NCBI GenBank assembly: GCA_946223375.1 | Contig: CAMICU010000202.1 | Span: 1 to 6,495, forward strand | Source of the DNA: an uncultured Stenotrophomonas sp. | GTDB lineage: Bacteria > Pseudomonadota > Gammaproteobacteria > Xanthomonadales > Xanthomonadaceae | Direction of reading: 5' to 3' | DNA length: 6,495 bases | In this document: positions 1-5,500 of the stretch, one piece after another | Layout of the letters: every line of letters starts with the position of its first letter | How positions within the stretch are numbered: the stretch's first letter is position 1 | The notes under the pieces: model-generated | What the model saw: only the letters and a program-made list of their open reading frames with translations | Databases searched by the model: none | What the model was told of the DNA's origin: nothing | Made by a program: the position numbers and the translations under genes

Positions 1-758
1 AGAGCATGGGCGACCACTGCGAGGACATGGCCAAGGAATGGAACATCTCGCGCGAGGCACAGGACGAATGGGCGGTGTCCTCGCACAAGAAGCTGGCCGC
101 CGCCTACGAGCGCGGCTTCTTCAGCGACCTGATCGCGCCGTTCCGTGGCGTGGAGCGTGACAACATCCTGCGCCCGGACACCTCGCTGGAAAAGCTGGCC
201 ACGCTGAAGCCGGCGTTCGACAAGGTTTCCGGCCGCGGCACGCTGACCGCCGCCAACTCGACCCCGCTCACCGACGGCGCCGCCGCGGTGCTGCTGGCCA
301 GCGAGGAATGGGCACGCGCGCATGGCCACACGCCGCTGGCCTACCTGCGCGATTCGCAGGTGGCGGCGGTGGATTTCGTGCATGGCGAGGGCCTGCTGAT
401 GGCGCCGACCGTGGCGGTGCCGGAAATGCTCAAGCGCAACGGCCTGACCCTGCAGGATTTCGACATCTACGAAATCCATGAAGCGTTCGCCGCGCAGGTG
501 CTGTGCACGCTGCGTGCGTGGGAGAGCGAGGAGTACTGCCGCAACCGGCTGGGCCTGGACGGCGCGCTGGGCAGCATCGACCCGGCCAAGATCAACCCGC
601 TGGGTTCGTCGTTGGCCACCGGCCATCCGTTCGCCGCGACCGGTGCGCGCATCATCGGCACGGTGGCCAAGGAACTGGCCGCGCGTGGCGGTGGTCGTGC
701 GCTGGTTTCGATCTGCACCGCCGGTGGCATGGGCGTGGTGGCGATCGTCGAGCGCTGA
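1..758 (+). CDS. fadI: Acetyl-CoA C-acyltransferase, FadI-like thiolase (3' part)
   Basis: This is the C-terminal part of a thiolase; the frame is open at the left edge (first whole codon at base 3), so the N-terminal half with the nucleophilic cysteine lies outside the window. Thiolases of this class split 3-ketoacyl-CoA with CoA in the last step of beta-oxidation, in the cytoplasm. Counting from the Met at base 6, the thiolase landmarks are HEAF at 158-161, an Asn in the NPLG stretch at 197, the catalytic His in GHPFAATG at 207 (base 624), and the second catalytic Cys in CTAGGMG at 237 (base 714). The GHPFAATGAR wording, with AA where many biosynthetic thiolases have GxT, and the HEAFAAQ block match what I recall of Escherichia coli FadI. 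The partner alpha subunit (FadJ or FadB type) is not visible. The thiolase call is secure; the FadI subtype is a resemblance call. A strong hairpin follows the stop. Confidence 0.9.
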   Translation, partial: SMGDHCEDMAKEWNISREAQDEWAVSSHKKLAAAYERGFFSDLIAPFRGVERDNILRPDTSLEKLATLKPAFDKVSGRGTLTAANSTPLTDGAAAVLLASEEWARAHGHTPLAYLRDSQVAAVDFVHGEGLLMAPTVAVPEMLKRNGLTLQDFDIYEIHEAFAAQVLCTLRAWESEEYCRNRLGLDGALGSIDPAKINPLGSSLATGHPFAATGARIIGTVAKELAARGGGRALVSICTAGGMGVVAIVER

Positions 759-766
759 GCGCCGGC

Positions 767-799
767 ACCGACCGGGTCGCGCTGACGCACCCGGCCGGT
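767..799 (+). terminator. Hairpin after the thiolase gene, probable terminator
   Basis: Nine bases after the thiolase stop, ACCGACCGGGT (767-777) pairs with ACCCGGCCGGT (789-799) with one A-C mismatch. The stem continues inward as GCG (779-781) with CGC (786-788) after a one-base bulge at 778, leaving a CTGA loop at 782-785. That makes a stem of about 14 pairs, nearly all G-C. Only two T residues follow, so it lacks a classic U-tract. It could be an intrinsic terminator of the weak-tail kind or an mRNA-end stabilising stem. Confidence 0.5.
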
Positions 800-883
800 T
801 GATGCATCCCGGCCCGCCGTACGTGTCATCCGCGGACGGTGGGCGGTCGGGCCAGGCAGGACCGCAGGCAGACACGCCCGGCC

Positions 884-892
884 TGCTATCGT
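884..892 (+). promoter_or_regulatory. Candidate extended -10 promoter for the secreted 296-residue protein
   Basis: TGC-TATCGT (884-892) has the TGn extension and four of six matches to TATAAT. No recognisable -35 hexamer lies 16-18 bases upstream, as is common for extended -10 promoters. Transcription would begin near 899, about 20 bases before the ATG at 920 and just upstream of the ribosome binding site. The rest of the 759-919 gap holds the terminator hairpin and GC-rich sequence with only weak inverted repeats. Confidence 0.35.
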
Positions 893-904
893 CGCCGCAT
901 CTGC

Positions 905-914
905 GGAGGAGGGG
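905..914 (+). promoter_or_regulatory. Ribosome binding site fixing the start at 920
   Basis: The purine run GGAGGAGGGG (905-914) lies five bases before the ATG at 920. It is the strongest Shine-Dalgarno sequence in the window and decides this start over the longer open frame that begins at 839. The start at 920 also gives a clean signal peptide, while the 27 extra codons would bury it. Confidence 0.8.
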
Positions 915-919
915 ACGCA

Positions 920-1810
920 ATGAAGCGCATCGCGATCGTGTGCGGCCTGCTGGTGTCGGCCCTGGCGGCCATCCCGGCCACGGCCATGACCTTCATGCAG
1001 GTGGACTATGTCTGCCCGGTCGGCGGTGAGCGCTTCAGTGCCCAGACAATGGGCTCGGGCACCGCGTTCGGCCATTTCCTCGACGGCCGCCTGCAGGGGG
1101 CGATCCAGTCGCCGTGGCCACTGGTGCAGTGCCCGGGCAACGGCTTCGTGATCTACCAGGAAACCTTCAGCGAGGACGAGCTGGCGCGGCTCACGCCCTA
1201 TGTGCAGGGGGAGGCCTACCAGCGCATGCGGGGCAAGGAGAGCAGCTACTGGCTGTTGTCGCAGCTGCTCGAGGTGGTCGGTGCGCCGGAGCAGGCGCGG
1301 GCCAGCGTGCTGCAGCGTGCGACCTGGCAGGCCACCGCGCAGCAGTACCCGCGCTATGTGGCCGCGGCCGCCGCGGCGTTCTCCCGGTTGTGTCCGGATG
1401 AGCGGGAGGCGGCGGTACGTGACGAGCCGTGGCTGTATTGCCAGATGATGCGGGGCGAGTGGGAACGCCGGCAGTCACGCTTCGAACCGGCGCGCGCGCG
1501 TTTCCAGCGGCTGCAGCCGCAGGTGGCGACGCTGGTGGCGGGTGAGGCATCCGGACGCACGCAGAAACAGTTCAGCGCTGAGATCACGCAGCAGTTGCAG
1601 TTGATCGATGCCGGCAACAACCAGTCGGTGCTGGCGGTGGATGCCGATGCCGCGCCGCAGGACAGCGCGATGGCTTCTGATCCGCCGCTTTCGCCTGCTG
1701 CCGTTCGGCAGGTCGCCCTGTCGGCACTGGACGCGGCTGCCGCTGCCGCAGACGCGGCGGCGGATGCCACCGCCGATGCGGCCGCATCCGCCGCGGACGG
1801 GCAACGCTGA
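920..1810 (+). CDS. Secreted or periplasmic protein of unknown function with Ala/Asp-rich tail
   Basis: I do not recognise this family. The 296-residue product opens with a Sec-type signal peptide: charged MKR, hydrophobic core, and AxA-type cleavage site ATA-M near residues 20-23, so the mature protein should be exported. The mature N-terminal part carries two Cys-Pro elements, CPVGGERF (residues 32-39) and WPLVQCPGNGFVIY (66-79), which look like conserved family signatures and might form a disulfide or metal site. Two further cysteines are at 158 and 174. Residues about 165-200 (YCQMMRGEWERRQSRF and what follows) resemble a TPR-like helical pair. From residue about 240 the chain becomes low complexity, ending in an Ala-rich tail with regularly spaced Asp (271-293). 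The gene stands alone between two hairpins, with its own ribosome binding site, and converges with the minus-strand hem block. Coding status is secure; function is unknown. Confidence 0.85.
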   Translation: MKRIAIVCGLLVSALAAIPATAMTFMQVDYVCPVGGERFSAQTMGSGTAFGHFLDGRLQGAIQSPWPLVQCPGNGFVIYQETFSEDELARLTPYVQGEAYQRMRGKESSYWLLSQLLEVVGAPEQARASVLQRATWQATAQQYPRYVAAAAAAFSRLCPDEREAAVRDEPWLYCQMMRGEWERRQSRFEPARARFQRLQPQVATLVAGEASGRTQKQFSAEITQQLQLIDAGNNQSVLAVDADAAPQDSAMASDPPLSPAAVRQVALSALDAAAAAADAAADATADAAASAADGQR

Positions 1811-1821
1811 CGCGGTGCCAG

Positions 1822-1837
1822 GCCGGCCGCAGCCGGC
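1822..1837 (+). terminator. Small GC hairpin between convergent genes
   Basis: Twelve bases past the stop at 1810, GCCGGC (1822-1827), loop CGCA, GCCGGC (1832-1837) form a perfect six-pair stem, extendable by a G-U pair (1821/1838). A pyrimidine run TTCTCT (1838-1843) follows on the + strand. No T-run follows it on the minus strand, so it most likely ends the + strand gene, though the stem would also form in the opposing transcript. The convergent gap is only 46 bp. Confidence 0.5.
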
Positions 1838-1856
1838 TTCTCTGCCGCTGGGCCGG

Positions 1857-2306
1857 TCAGCCCGCGTCGGTCGCTGACAGATCCAGCAGGAACTGGCTAA
1901 TGGCCTGGCGCAGCGGTAGATCGTCGGTGCGCCGCGCGAACGCGTCGGCCTGCAGGGCATAGTCGCGCGCGCGCTCGAGCGCATCGAGGTTGGCGTGCCG
2001 CTCGGCCAGCGCCAGGCAGATCGAGGCTGCATAGTCGGCGGCGTCCGCGGCGCTGGCCAGTGCCAGGCCGTGCCGGTAGAAGTCGATCGCCAGGGAGTCA
2101 TCGCCGGTGAAGTCGGCCAGCGTCTCCCACAGGAATGGATGATCGCGTCCCTCCGCCGCCACTGCTTCGCAGTAGCCGCGCAGCTGTTCATAGGCGTCCT
2201 GGCTGGCCGGGCCGTCGCCGGCCTGGCCGGCATCGAGGACGGCGTCGGTCAGTGCCGAGACGTGGGCGTGGATATCGGCGGGGATCTGCATGGCGGTAGC
2301 GGTCAT
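1857..2306 (-). CDS. TPR-like helical protein of unknown function, last gene of the hemX-hemY cluster
   Basis: The 149-residue product has no signal peptide or membrane segment and is predicted cytoplasmic and almost all helical. Its pattern resembles degenerate TPR units: QLRGYCEAVAAEG (41-53), HPFLWETLADFTGDD (56-70), LAIDFYRHGLALA (72-84), and a helical pair through LALAERHANLDALERARDYA (98-117). The HPFLWETLADFT segment followed by a DFYRHGLALA helix recalls small TPR-like proteins in many bacterial genomes whose role is unsettled; I cannot name a family with confidence. It starts 15 bp after the hemY stop, so cotranscription with hemX-hemY is likely. Neither the ATG at 2306 nor the in-frame ATG at 2291 (Met6) has a good Shine-Dalgarno sequence, so translation may be coupled to hemY; I chose 2306 because it lies closest to the hemY stop. 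HemY is itself a TPR protein, which makes a partner role conceivable but unproven. Confidence 0.8.
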   Translation of the reverse strand: MTATAMQIPADIHAHVSALTDAVLDAGQAGDGPASQDAYEQLRGYCEAVAAEGRDHPFLWETLADFTGDDSLAIDFYRHGLALASAADAADYAASICLALAERHANLDALERARDYALQADAFARRTDDLPLRQAISQFLLDLSATDAG

Positions 2307-2321
2307 GTGCGGGGGTGTGCT

Positions 2322-3584
2322 TCAGCCGGGCAGCCGCGGGAAGCCATGCGCATCGCGCTCCTCGGCCACCGCCTGGTCCTGGATCTGCTGGCGCAGGTCG
2401 CGCCGCTGCAGCGGCTGGATGGCTTCATCGCGCCGCTGGCGCAGGGCGTTGAGCAGGCATTGGCGTGCCAGCGCGTCTTCGCCCTGGCGGGCGAAGCCCT
2501 CACCCAGCGCTTCCCAGGCCTGCGGGCCGGCGCCCTGCGCGACCGCGCGGTGCAGGAACTCCTCGGCCTGCTGCCACTGCCCCTGGCCCTGAGCCAGCCG
2601 TGCCAGGGTCAGCAGCAGCGCCGGGCTGGCCGGGTGGGCCTGCAGCCAGCGCTGCGCGCTGGCGCGGCGCGAGTCGAGCTTCTCGACCGGCAGTTCGCCG
2701 TACAGGCTGACCAGTGCTTCGTTCCAGTGGCTGTCCAGGGTCTGCTCGATCACGCGCAGGGCGACATCGTTCCAGTTCAGCGCCACCGCGCGACGGGCGT
2801 AGCGGGCAACCGCCTCCGGGCTGACCCGCAGGCTCTTGGGCAGCACCTCCCAGCGGGCGGCCAGCGCATTGACGTCGACGGCCTCGTCCAGCATCTGCAG
2901 GGCCAGACGCGTCTCCAGCGCGGCCATCGCCTCCGGCGGCAGGACCTGCTGCTGGCGCAGCGCGCCCAGCTGGCCATAGGCCTCCTCGGCGCGACCGGCG
3001 CGGGCCAGTGCGTCGGTGCGCAGCCACAGGCCGCGCGGTGGCAACGGTTGTGCGGCGGCCACGTCCAGGGCCTCGATCGCCTGCTGCGGCTTGTCCTGCT
3101 GCAGCCAGCGCTCGGCGCTGTGCAGCGCGTGCAGGGCGGCATCGACGCCGGCCAGCTGCTGCAGGTGCTGCCCGGCCGCGCTGCTGTCGTCGCGTGCCTC
3201 GGCCGCGCGCATTGCCGCGACCAGCGCGATGGGGCGGACCTCGTTCTCGGTGACGGCGCTGCGCAGCAGCTTCTCCGCCCGCTGCCACTGCCCGCTGTCC
3301 AGCGCGTGCAGGCCATCGATCAGGCGTGCGCGGCCCTGTCGGCGGCGGTGGCGGGCCCAGGCACGGAACGGTGCGCTGAGCGCCGTCCACAACAGCCACA
3401 GCAGCAGCAGGGCGATCAGCAGTGCCAGCGCGGCCTGCGGCAGGGTGGCGATGTAGTCATGGCCGCCGGCGCGGACCACGACCTCGCCCATCTGCCGCAC
3501 CGCGTCCTGGCCCAGCCATTGCGCGCCGAAGATGCCGAGCGCGGCGACCAGCAGCACCACCAGCAGGGAACGGAAGGCTTTCAT
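2322..3584 (-). CDS. hemY: HemY, inner-membrane TPR protein of the heme cluster
   Basis: The 420-residue protein matches the proteobacterial HemY family (HemY_N domain plus TPRs). Two hydrophobic segments, about 5-24 and 49-69, are separated by a short stretch containing GHDY, giving an inner-membrane hairpin. A basic segment (RAWARHRRRQGRAR, 74-87) follows, then TPR-like helices to about residue 385. Family-style signatures include the WEVLPK...PEAVARYARRA block (245-266), NEALVSLYGELP (288-299) and WLQAHPASPALLLTLARL (313-330). The ATG at 3584 is chosen because a good ribosome binding site precedes it and the hemX stop overlaps it as ATGA; the frame open upstream to 3920 is a shadow of hemX. 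This HemY is unrelated to the Bacillus protoporphyrinogen oxidase of the same name. Its exact role is unresolved, with participation in a late or regulatory step of heme synthesis proposed from genetic context. Family call is strong; mechanism unknown. Confidence 0.93.
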   Translation of the reverse strand: MKAFRSLLVVLLVAALGIFGAQWLGQDAVRQMGEVVVRAGGHDYIATLPQAALALLIALLLLWLLWTALSAPFRAWARHRRRQGRARLIDGLHALDSGQWQRAEKLLRSAVTENEVRPIALVAAMRAAEARDDSSAAGQHLQQLAGVDAALHALHSAERWLQQDKPQQAIEALDVAAAQPLPPRGLWLRTDALARAGRAEEAYGQLGALRQQQVLPPEAMAALETRLALQMLDEAVDVNALAARWEVLPKSLRVSPEAVARYARRAVALNWNDVALRVIEQTLDSHWNEALVSLYGELPVEKLDSRRASAQRWLQAHPASPALLLTLARLAQGQGQWQQAEEFLHRAVAQGAGPQAWEALGEGFARQGEDALARQCLLNALRQRRDEAIQPLQRRDLRQQIQDQAVAEERDAHGFPRLPG

Positions 3585-4561
3585 GGGGTCTCCTTGGCGG
3601 CGCGCATGCCACGCAGCTGCTGCAAGGTACTGCCCAGCTCGGGCAGGGCGGGATGCAGCTGCACGGCACGCAGCCGCTGCAGCTCGCTCCGCTGCGCGCG
3701 CCGTTGCGACGATTCGGGCCACAGCCGCTGCAGCCAGCCGTCGATACGGTCGATCGCCTGCTGCCAGGCGGTATCGTCGGCGCGCTCCAGCGCAGCACGG
3801 GCCAGGCTCAGTTCGATCTGCAGCGAGTCGCCGGCGGCCAGGCGCTCGGAGCGGGCGACCAGCACCTTGCCGTCGGCGGGTCGGACCTGCACCAGCGGCG
3901 ACAGCAGCTGCTGCCACCACGGACGCTGTGCGTCGGCCTCCGCTTCGGGCTGTTCCGGCAGCGCGGCCAGCCCCTCGGACCAGCGTTCCAGCTGCGCGGC
4001 GGTGGTGGCCCGTATGCCCGGGCCGAGCGCGTCCACGGCGCTGCGTTCCTGCATCAGTGCCTGGCGCAGGTTGATGAAATCCGGTGTATCGGCGCCTTCC
4101 AGGACCCCCGATGCCAGCGCGTACAGGCGCCTGGCGCCGTCCAGGTCACCGGCGTACAGCAGGCGCTGCTGGGCCTGGCTGAGCAGCAGCTCCGCTTCTT
4201 CGCGGCGGGCCGCCTGCGCACCTTGGCGCGAGCGGTCGGCCAGCTGCGCGAGGTTTTCCTCCAGCAACGCGTTGCGCTGGCTCAGGCCGAGCATCTCGTC
4301 GCGCAGCACCCGGTTGGTGGCGGTCGCGCCCTGGATGCTCAACGCGTTGTTGCGCTGGTCGCTGCGCAGCTGTTCCATGCTCTGCTGCAGGGCGGCCAGC
4401 TGCTGCAGGGCGGCATCGCGGTCCAGGGCGGCCTGCTGCTGCCGGGCCTGCCAGTGCTGCCAGCCGAACCAGCCGGCGGCGCCCAGCGCGCCGATCGCGA
4501 TCAGCGGCAGTATCCAGCGCGGTGCGCGCCGGTGCGATGGAGCGGGGGAAACGTCATTCAT
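3581..4561 (-). CDS. hemX: HemX, single-pass membrane protein of the heme cluster
   Basis: The 326-residue product has the HemX family architecture: a short Pro/basic N-terminus, one membrane segment (about 16-34), a long Gln/Ala/Leu coiled coil (about 38-110), then the HemX core. The core is recognisable in EEAELLLSQAQQRLLYAGDL (121-140), the DFINLRQALMQERSAVDAL block (161-179), and a later segment around PWWQQLLSPLVQVRP (214-228). Topology should place most of the chain in the periplasm. Databases often label this family uroporphyrinogen-III C-methyltransferase; I see no glycine-rich SAM-binding motif, so that name should not be taken as function. The start at 4561 lacks a close Shine-Dalgarno sequence (an AAGGA lies about 12-16 bases upstream), and no in-frame start lies in the 18 bases upstream. 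The stop overlaps the hemY start. hemD lies 114 bp upstream, so hemX may have its own promoter or share a long operon message. Confidence 0.92.
   Translation of the reverse strand: MNDVSPAPSHRRAPRWILPLIAIGALGAAGWFGWQHWQARQQQAALDRDAALQQLAALQQSMEQLRSDQRNNALSIQGATATNRVLRDEMLGLSQRNALLEENLAQLADRSRQGAQAARREEAELLLSQAQQRLLYAGDLDGARRLYALASGVLEGADTPDFINLRQALMQERSAVDALGPGIRATTAAQLERWSEGLAALPEQPEAEADAQRPWWQQLLSPLVQVRPADGKVLVARSERLAAGDSLQIELSLARAALERADDTAWQQAIDRIDGWLQRLWPESSQRRAQRSELQRLRAVQLHPALPELGSTLQQLRGMRAAKETP
3589..3595 (-). promoter_or_regulatory. hemY ribosome binding site inside hemX
   Basis: On the minus strand AAGGAGA (3595 down to 3589) stands a few bases before the hemY ATG at 3584, within the last codons of hemX. 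With the ATGA stop/start overlap it indicates translational coupling and settles the hemY start. Confidence 0.8.
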
Positions 4562-4675
4562 GGAGGCACAGCATCCTTGGCGGGCGCGTCCACGTCACGG
4601 GTACTGTGACGGGAATCATGCCGACACAGCATCTCCGGGCTGCCGTTTCACTGCAAGCCGCACGCGGCATCGCGG
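4562..4675 (-). other. hemD-hemX intergenic region with small repeats
   Basis: This 114-bp gap is long for an operon. It contains an inverted repeat CGTCAC (4593-4598) / GTGACG (4606-4611) with a 7-base spacer, and a 9-base direct repeat CACAGCATC at 4567-4575 and 4625-4633. On the minus strand a small GCCG-CGTG-CGGC hairpin follows hemD, with no real T-run. A TTGCAG with GATGCT 17 bases downstream is a poor promoter match (three of six at each hexamer). I cannot tell an internal hemX promoter from an untranslated spacer. Confidence 0.4.
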
Positions 4676-5467
4676 TCAGCCCGCAGGCGGGTGCACGGCG
4701 GCGTGCGCGGCGCTGACCAGCTGCGCCGGCAGGGGGCCGGCGGCGACGCTGACACAGCGGAAGCCATGGTTGCCGGCCAGCGCTGCCAGGCGCGCACTGG
4801 CGGTCACCACCGGCGCCTGCCGCCAGCGTTCCAGCAGCGTTGCCGGCAGCTGCGGCAGCACGGTTTCCAGTGCTTCGCCGCTGCTCACCGCCAGCACGGT
4901 CGGCCCCTGCAGGGCCAGCAGGCGGGCCACGGTGGCGGCACTGATCGGCAGCGGCACGCGCGTGTAGACATCCACCCGGGTCAACGCCGCGCCGCGCTCG
5001 CGGACCTGCGCGGCAATCATGCCGCGGCCGCCCGGGGCGGTGACCAGCGCCACCTGCAGGCCGTGCAGCGACTGCATGGCCGGCAGCGCCAGCAGGCCCT
5101 CACTGTCCATCCGGGTGGGCGCATGCACATCGGGCGCGCCATGCTGGCGCAGCACCCGCGCGGTACCTTCGCCCACCGCGAAAACGCTGCCGCGACGCAG
5201 GGTGTGCAGCGGCAGCAGGCGCGCGGCGGCCTCGGCGGCGGCGGGGCTGGTGAATATGAGCCGGTCGCAGCCGGTCGCGGCGACCAGCCGGTCGCGGGTG
5301 GCGGGGTCGTTGTGCAGCATCAGCCGCCATGGCGACAGCGCCACCGTACGCGCACCCAGCCGGGCGGCGGCACTGCGCAGTGTGTCGTGCTGGCCCTGGG
5401 GACGCAGCGAGATCAGGTGCCAGACAGTGTCGGCTGGCACATAGGCGCGGCGGTTCATTCCATGCAT
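4676..5467 (-). CDS. hemD: Uroporphyrinogen-III synthase
   Basis: HemD cyclises hydroxymethylbilane to uroporphyrinogen III with inversion of ring D, in the cytoplasm, at the branch point of heme and other tetrapyrroles. The 263-residue frame (260 from the second Met) is close to the usual family length of about 250. The sequence is divergent, as is normal for HemD, but the family pattern is present in order: SLRPQGQHDTLRSAAARLGA (20-39), IFTSPAAAEAA (71-81), FAVGEGTARVLRQHG (96-110), the GGRGMIAAQVRERGA stretch (146-160) leading to VDVYTRVP (165-172), the VLAVSSGEALETVL block (191-204), and a final TASARLAALAGNHG segment (222-235). Two starts are possible, ATG at 5467 and ATG at 5458 (Met4); neither has a good Shine-Dalgarno sequence. 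A CATAAT box at 5471-5466 would place the RNA start at about 5459, favouring 5458 and a leaderless message. hemC, the usual upstream partner, is not here. HemX and HemY follow downstream. Confidence 0.92.
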   Translation of the reverse strand: MHGMNRRAYVPADTVWHLISLRPQGQHDTLRSAAARLGARTVALSPWRLMLHNDPATRDRLVAATGCDRLIFTSPAAAEAAARLLPLHTLRRGSVFAVGEGTARVLRQHGAPDVHAPTRMDSEGLLALPAMQSLHGLQVALVTAPGGRGMIAAQVRERGAALTRVDVYTRVPLPISAATVARLLALQGPTVLAVSSGEALETVLPQLPATLLERWRQAPVVTASARLAALAGNHGFRCVSVAAGPLPAQLVSAAHAAVHPPAG

Positions 5468-5495
5468 TATGCGGGCGCTTTCCGTTTACTGTTGC
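5466..5495 (-). promoter_or_regulatory. Candidate hemD promoter
   Basis: On the minus strand CATAAT (5471 to 5466) matches five of six of the -10 consensus. With an 18-base spacer, GCAACA (5495 to 5490) is a weak -35 (three of six). The predicted RNA start lies at about 5459-5458, on the second hemD ATG, which would give a leaderless transcript. The region is shared with the divergent gene, whose start lies at 5501 only six bases beyond the -35. Confidence 0.35.
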
Positions 5496-5500
5496 CTTTC

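Noticed and set aside
839..919. 27-codon upstream extension of the secreted protein
   Set aside because: It contains the ribosome binding site and candidate promoter and would bury the signal peptide.
467..1075. Antisense and alternate-frame ORFs across the thiolase gene end and the next gene
   Set aside because: They shadow the thiolase frame and cross the terminator hairpin; Arg/Ala-rich translation without motifs.
1362..1378. GCCGCGGCCGCCGCGGC near-palindrome
   Set aside because: It lies inside the coding frame and arises from a run of alanine codons.
1821..1843. Resemblance of the GCCGGC hairpin to Stenotrophomonas SMAG/REP-type palindromic repeats
   Set aside because: The GTAG head typical of those repeats is absent and only one copy is in the window; a simple terminator explains it.
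3585..3920. 112-codon N-terminal extension of hemY
   Set aside because: The extension overlaps hemX in another frame, is low complexity, and the internal ATG at 3584 has a strong ribosome binding site and the known HemY N-terminus.
3581..4561. Uroporphyrinogen-III C-methyltransferase function for HemX
   Set aside because: No SAM-binding glycine-rich motif; the protein is a single-pass membrane coiled-coil protein, and the enzyme name is a carried-over annotation.
4593..4611. Possible CRP/Clp-type site in the hemD-hemX gap
   Set aside because: The half-sites face the wrong way: CGTCAC-N7-GTGACG instead of TGTGA-N6-TCACA.
1995..4967. Uninterrupted 990-codon open frame on the + strand
   Set aside because: It runs antisense through hemY and hemX, which have clear family signatures, membrane segments, ribosome binding site and ATGA coupling. 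GC-rich codon bias removes stops from the opposite strand; the translated product is Arg/Gln/Ala-rich without domain signatures.
4691..5500. 270-codon N-terminal extension of the hotdog protein, which could suggest a fused domain as in YiiD
   Set aside because: The extension lies antisense to hemD and has no acetyltransferase features; the family start corresponds to about 5501.
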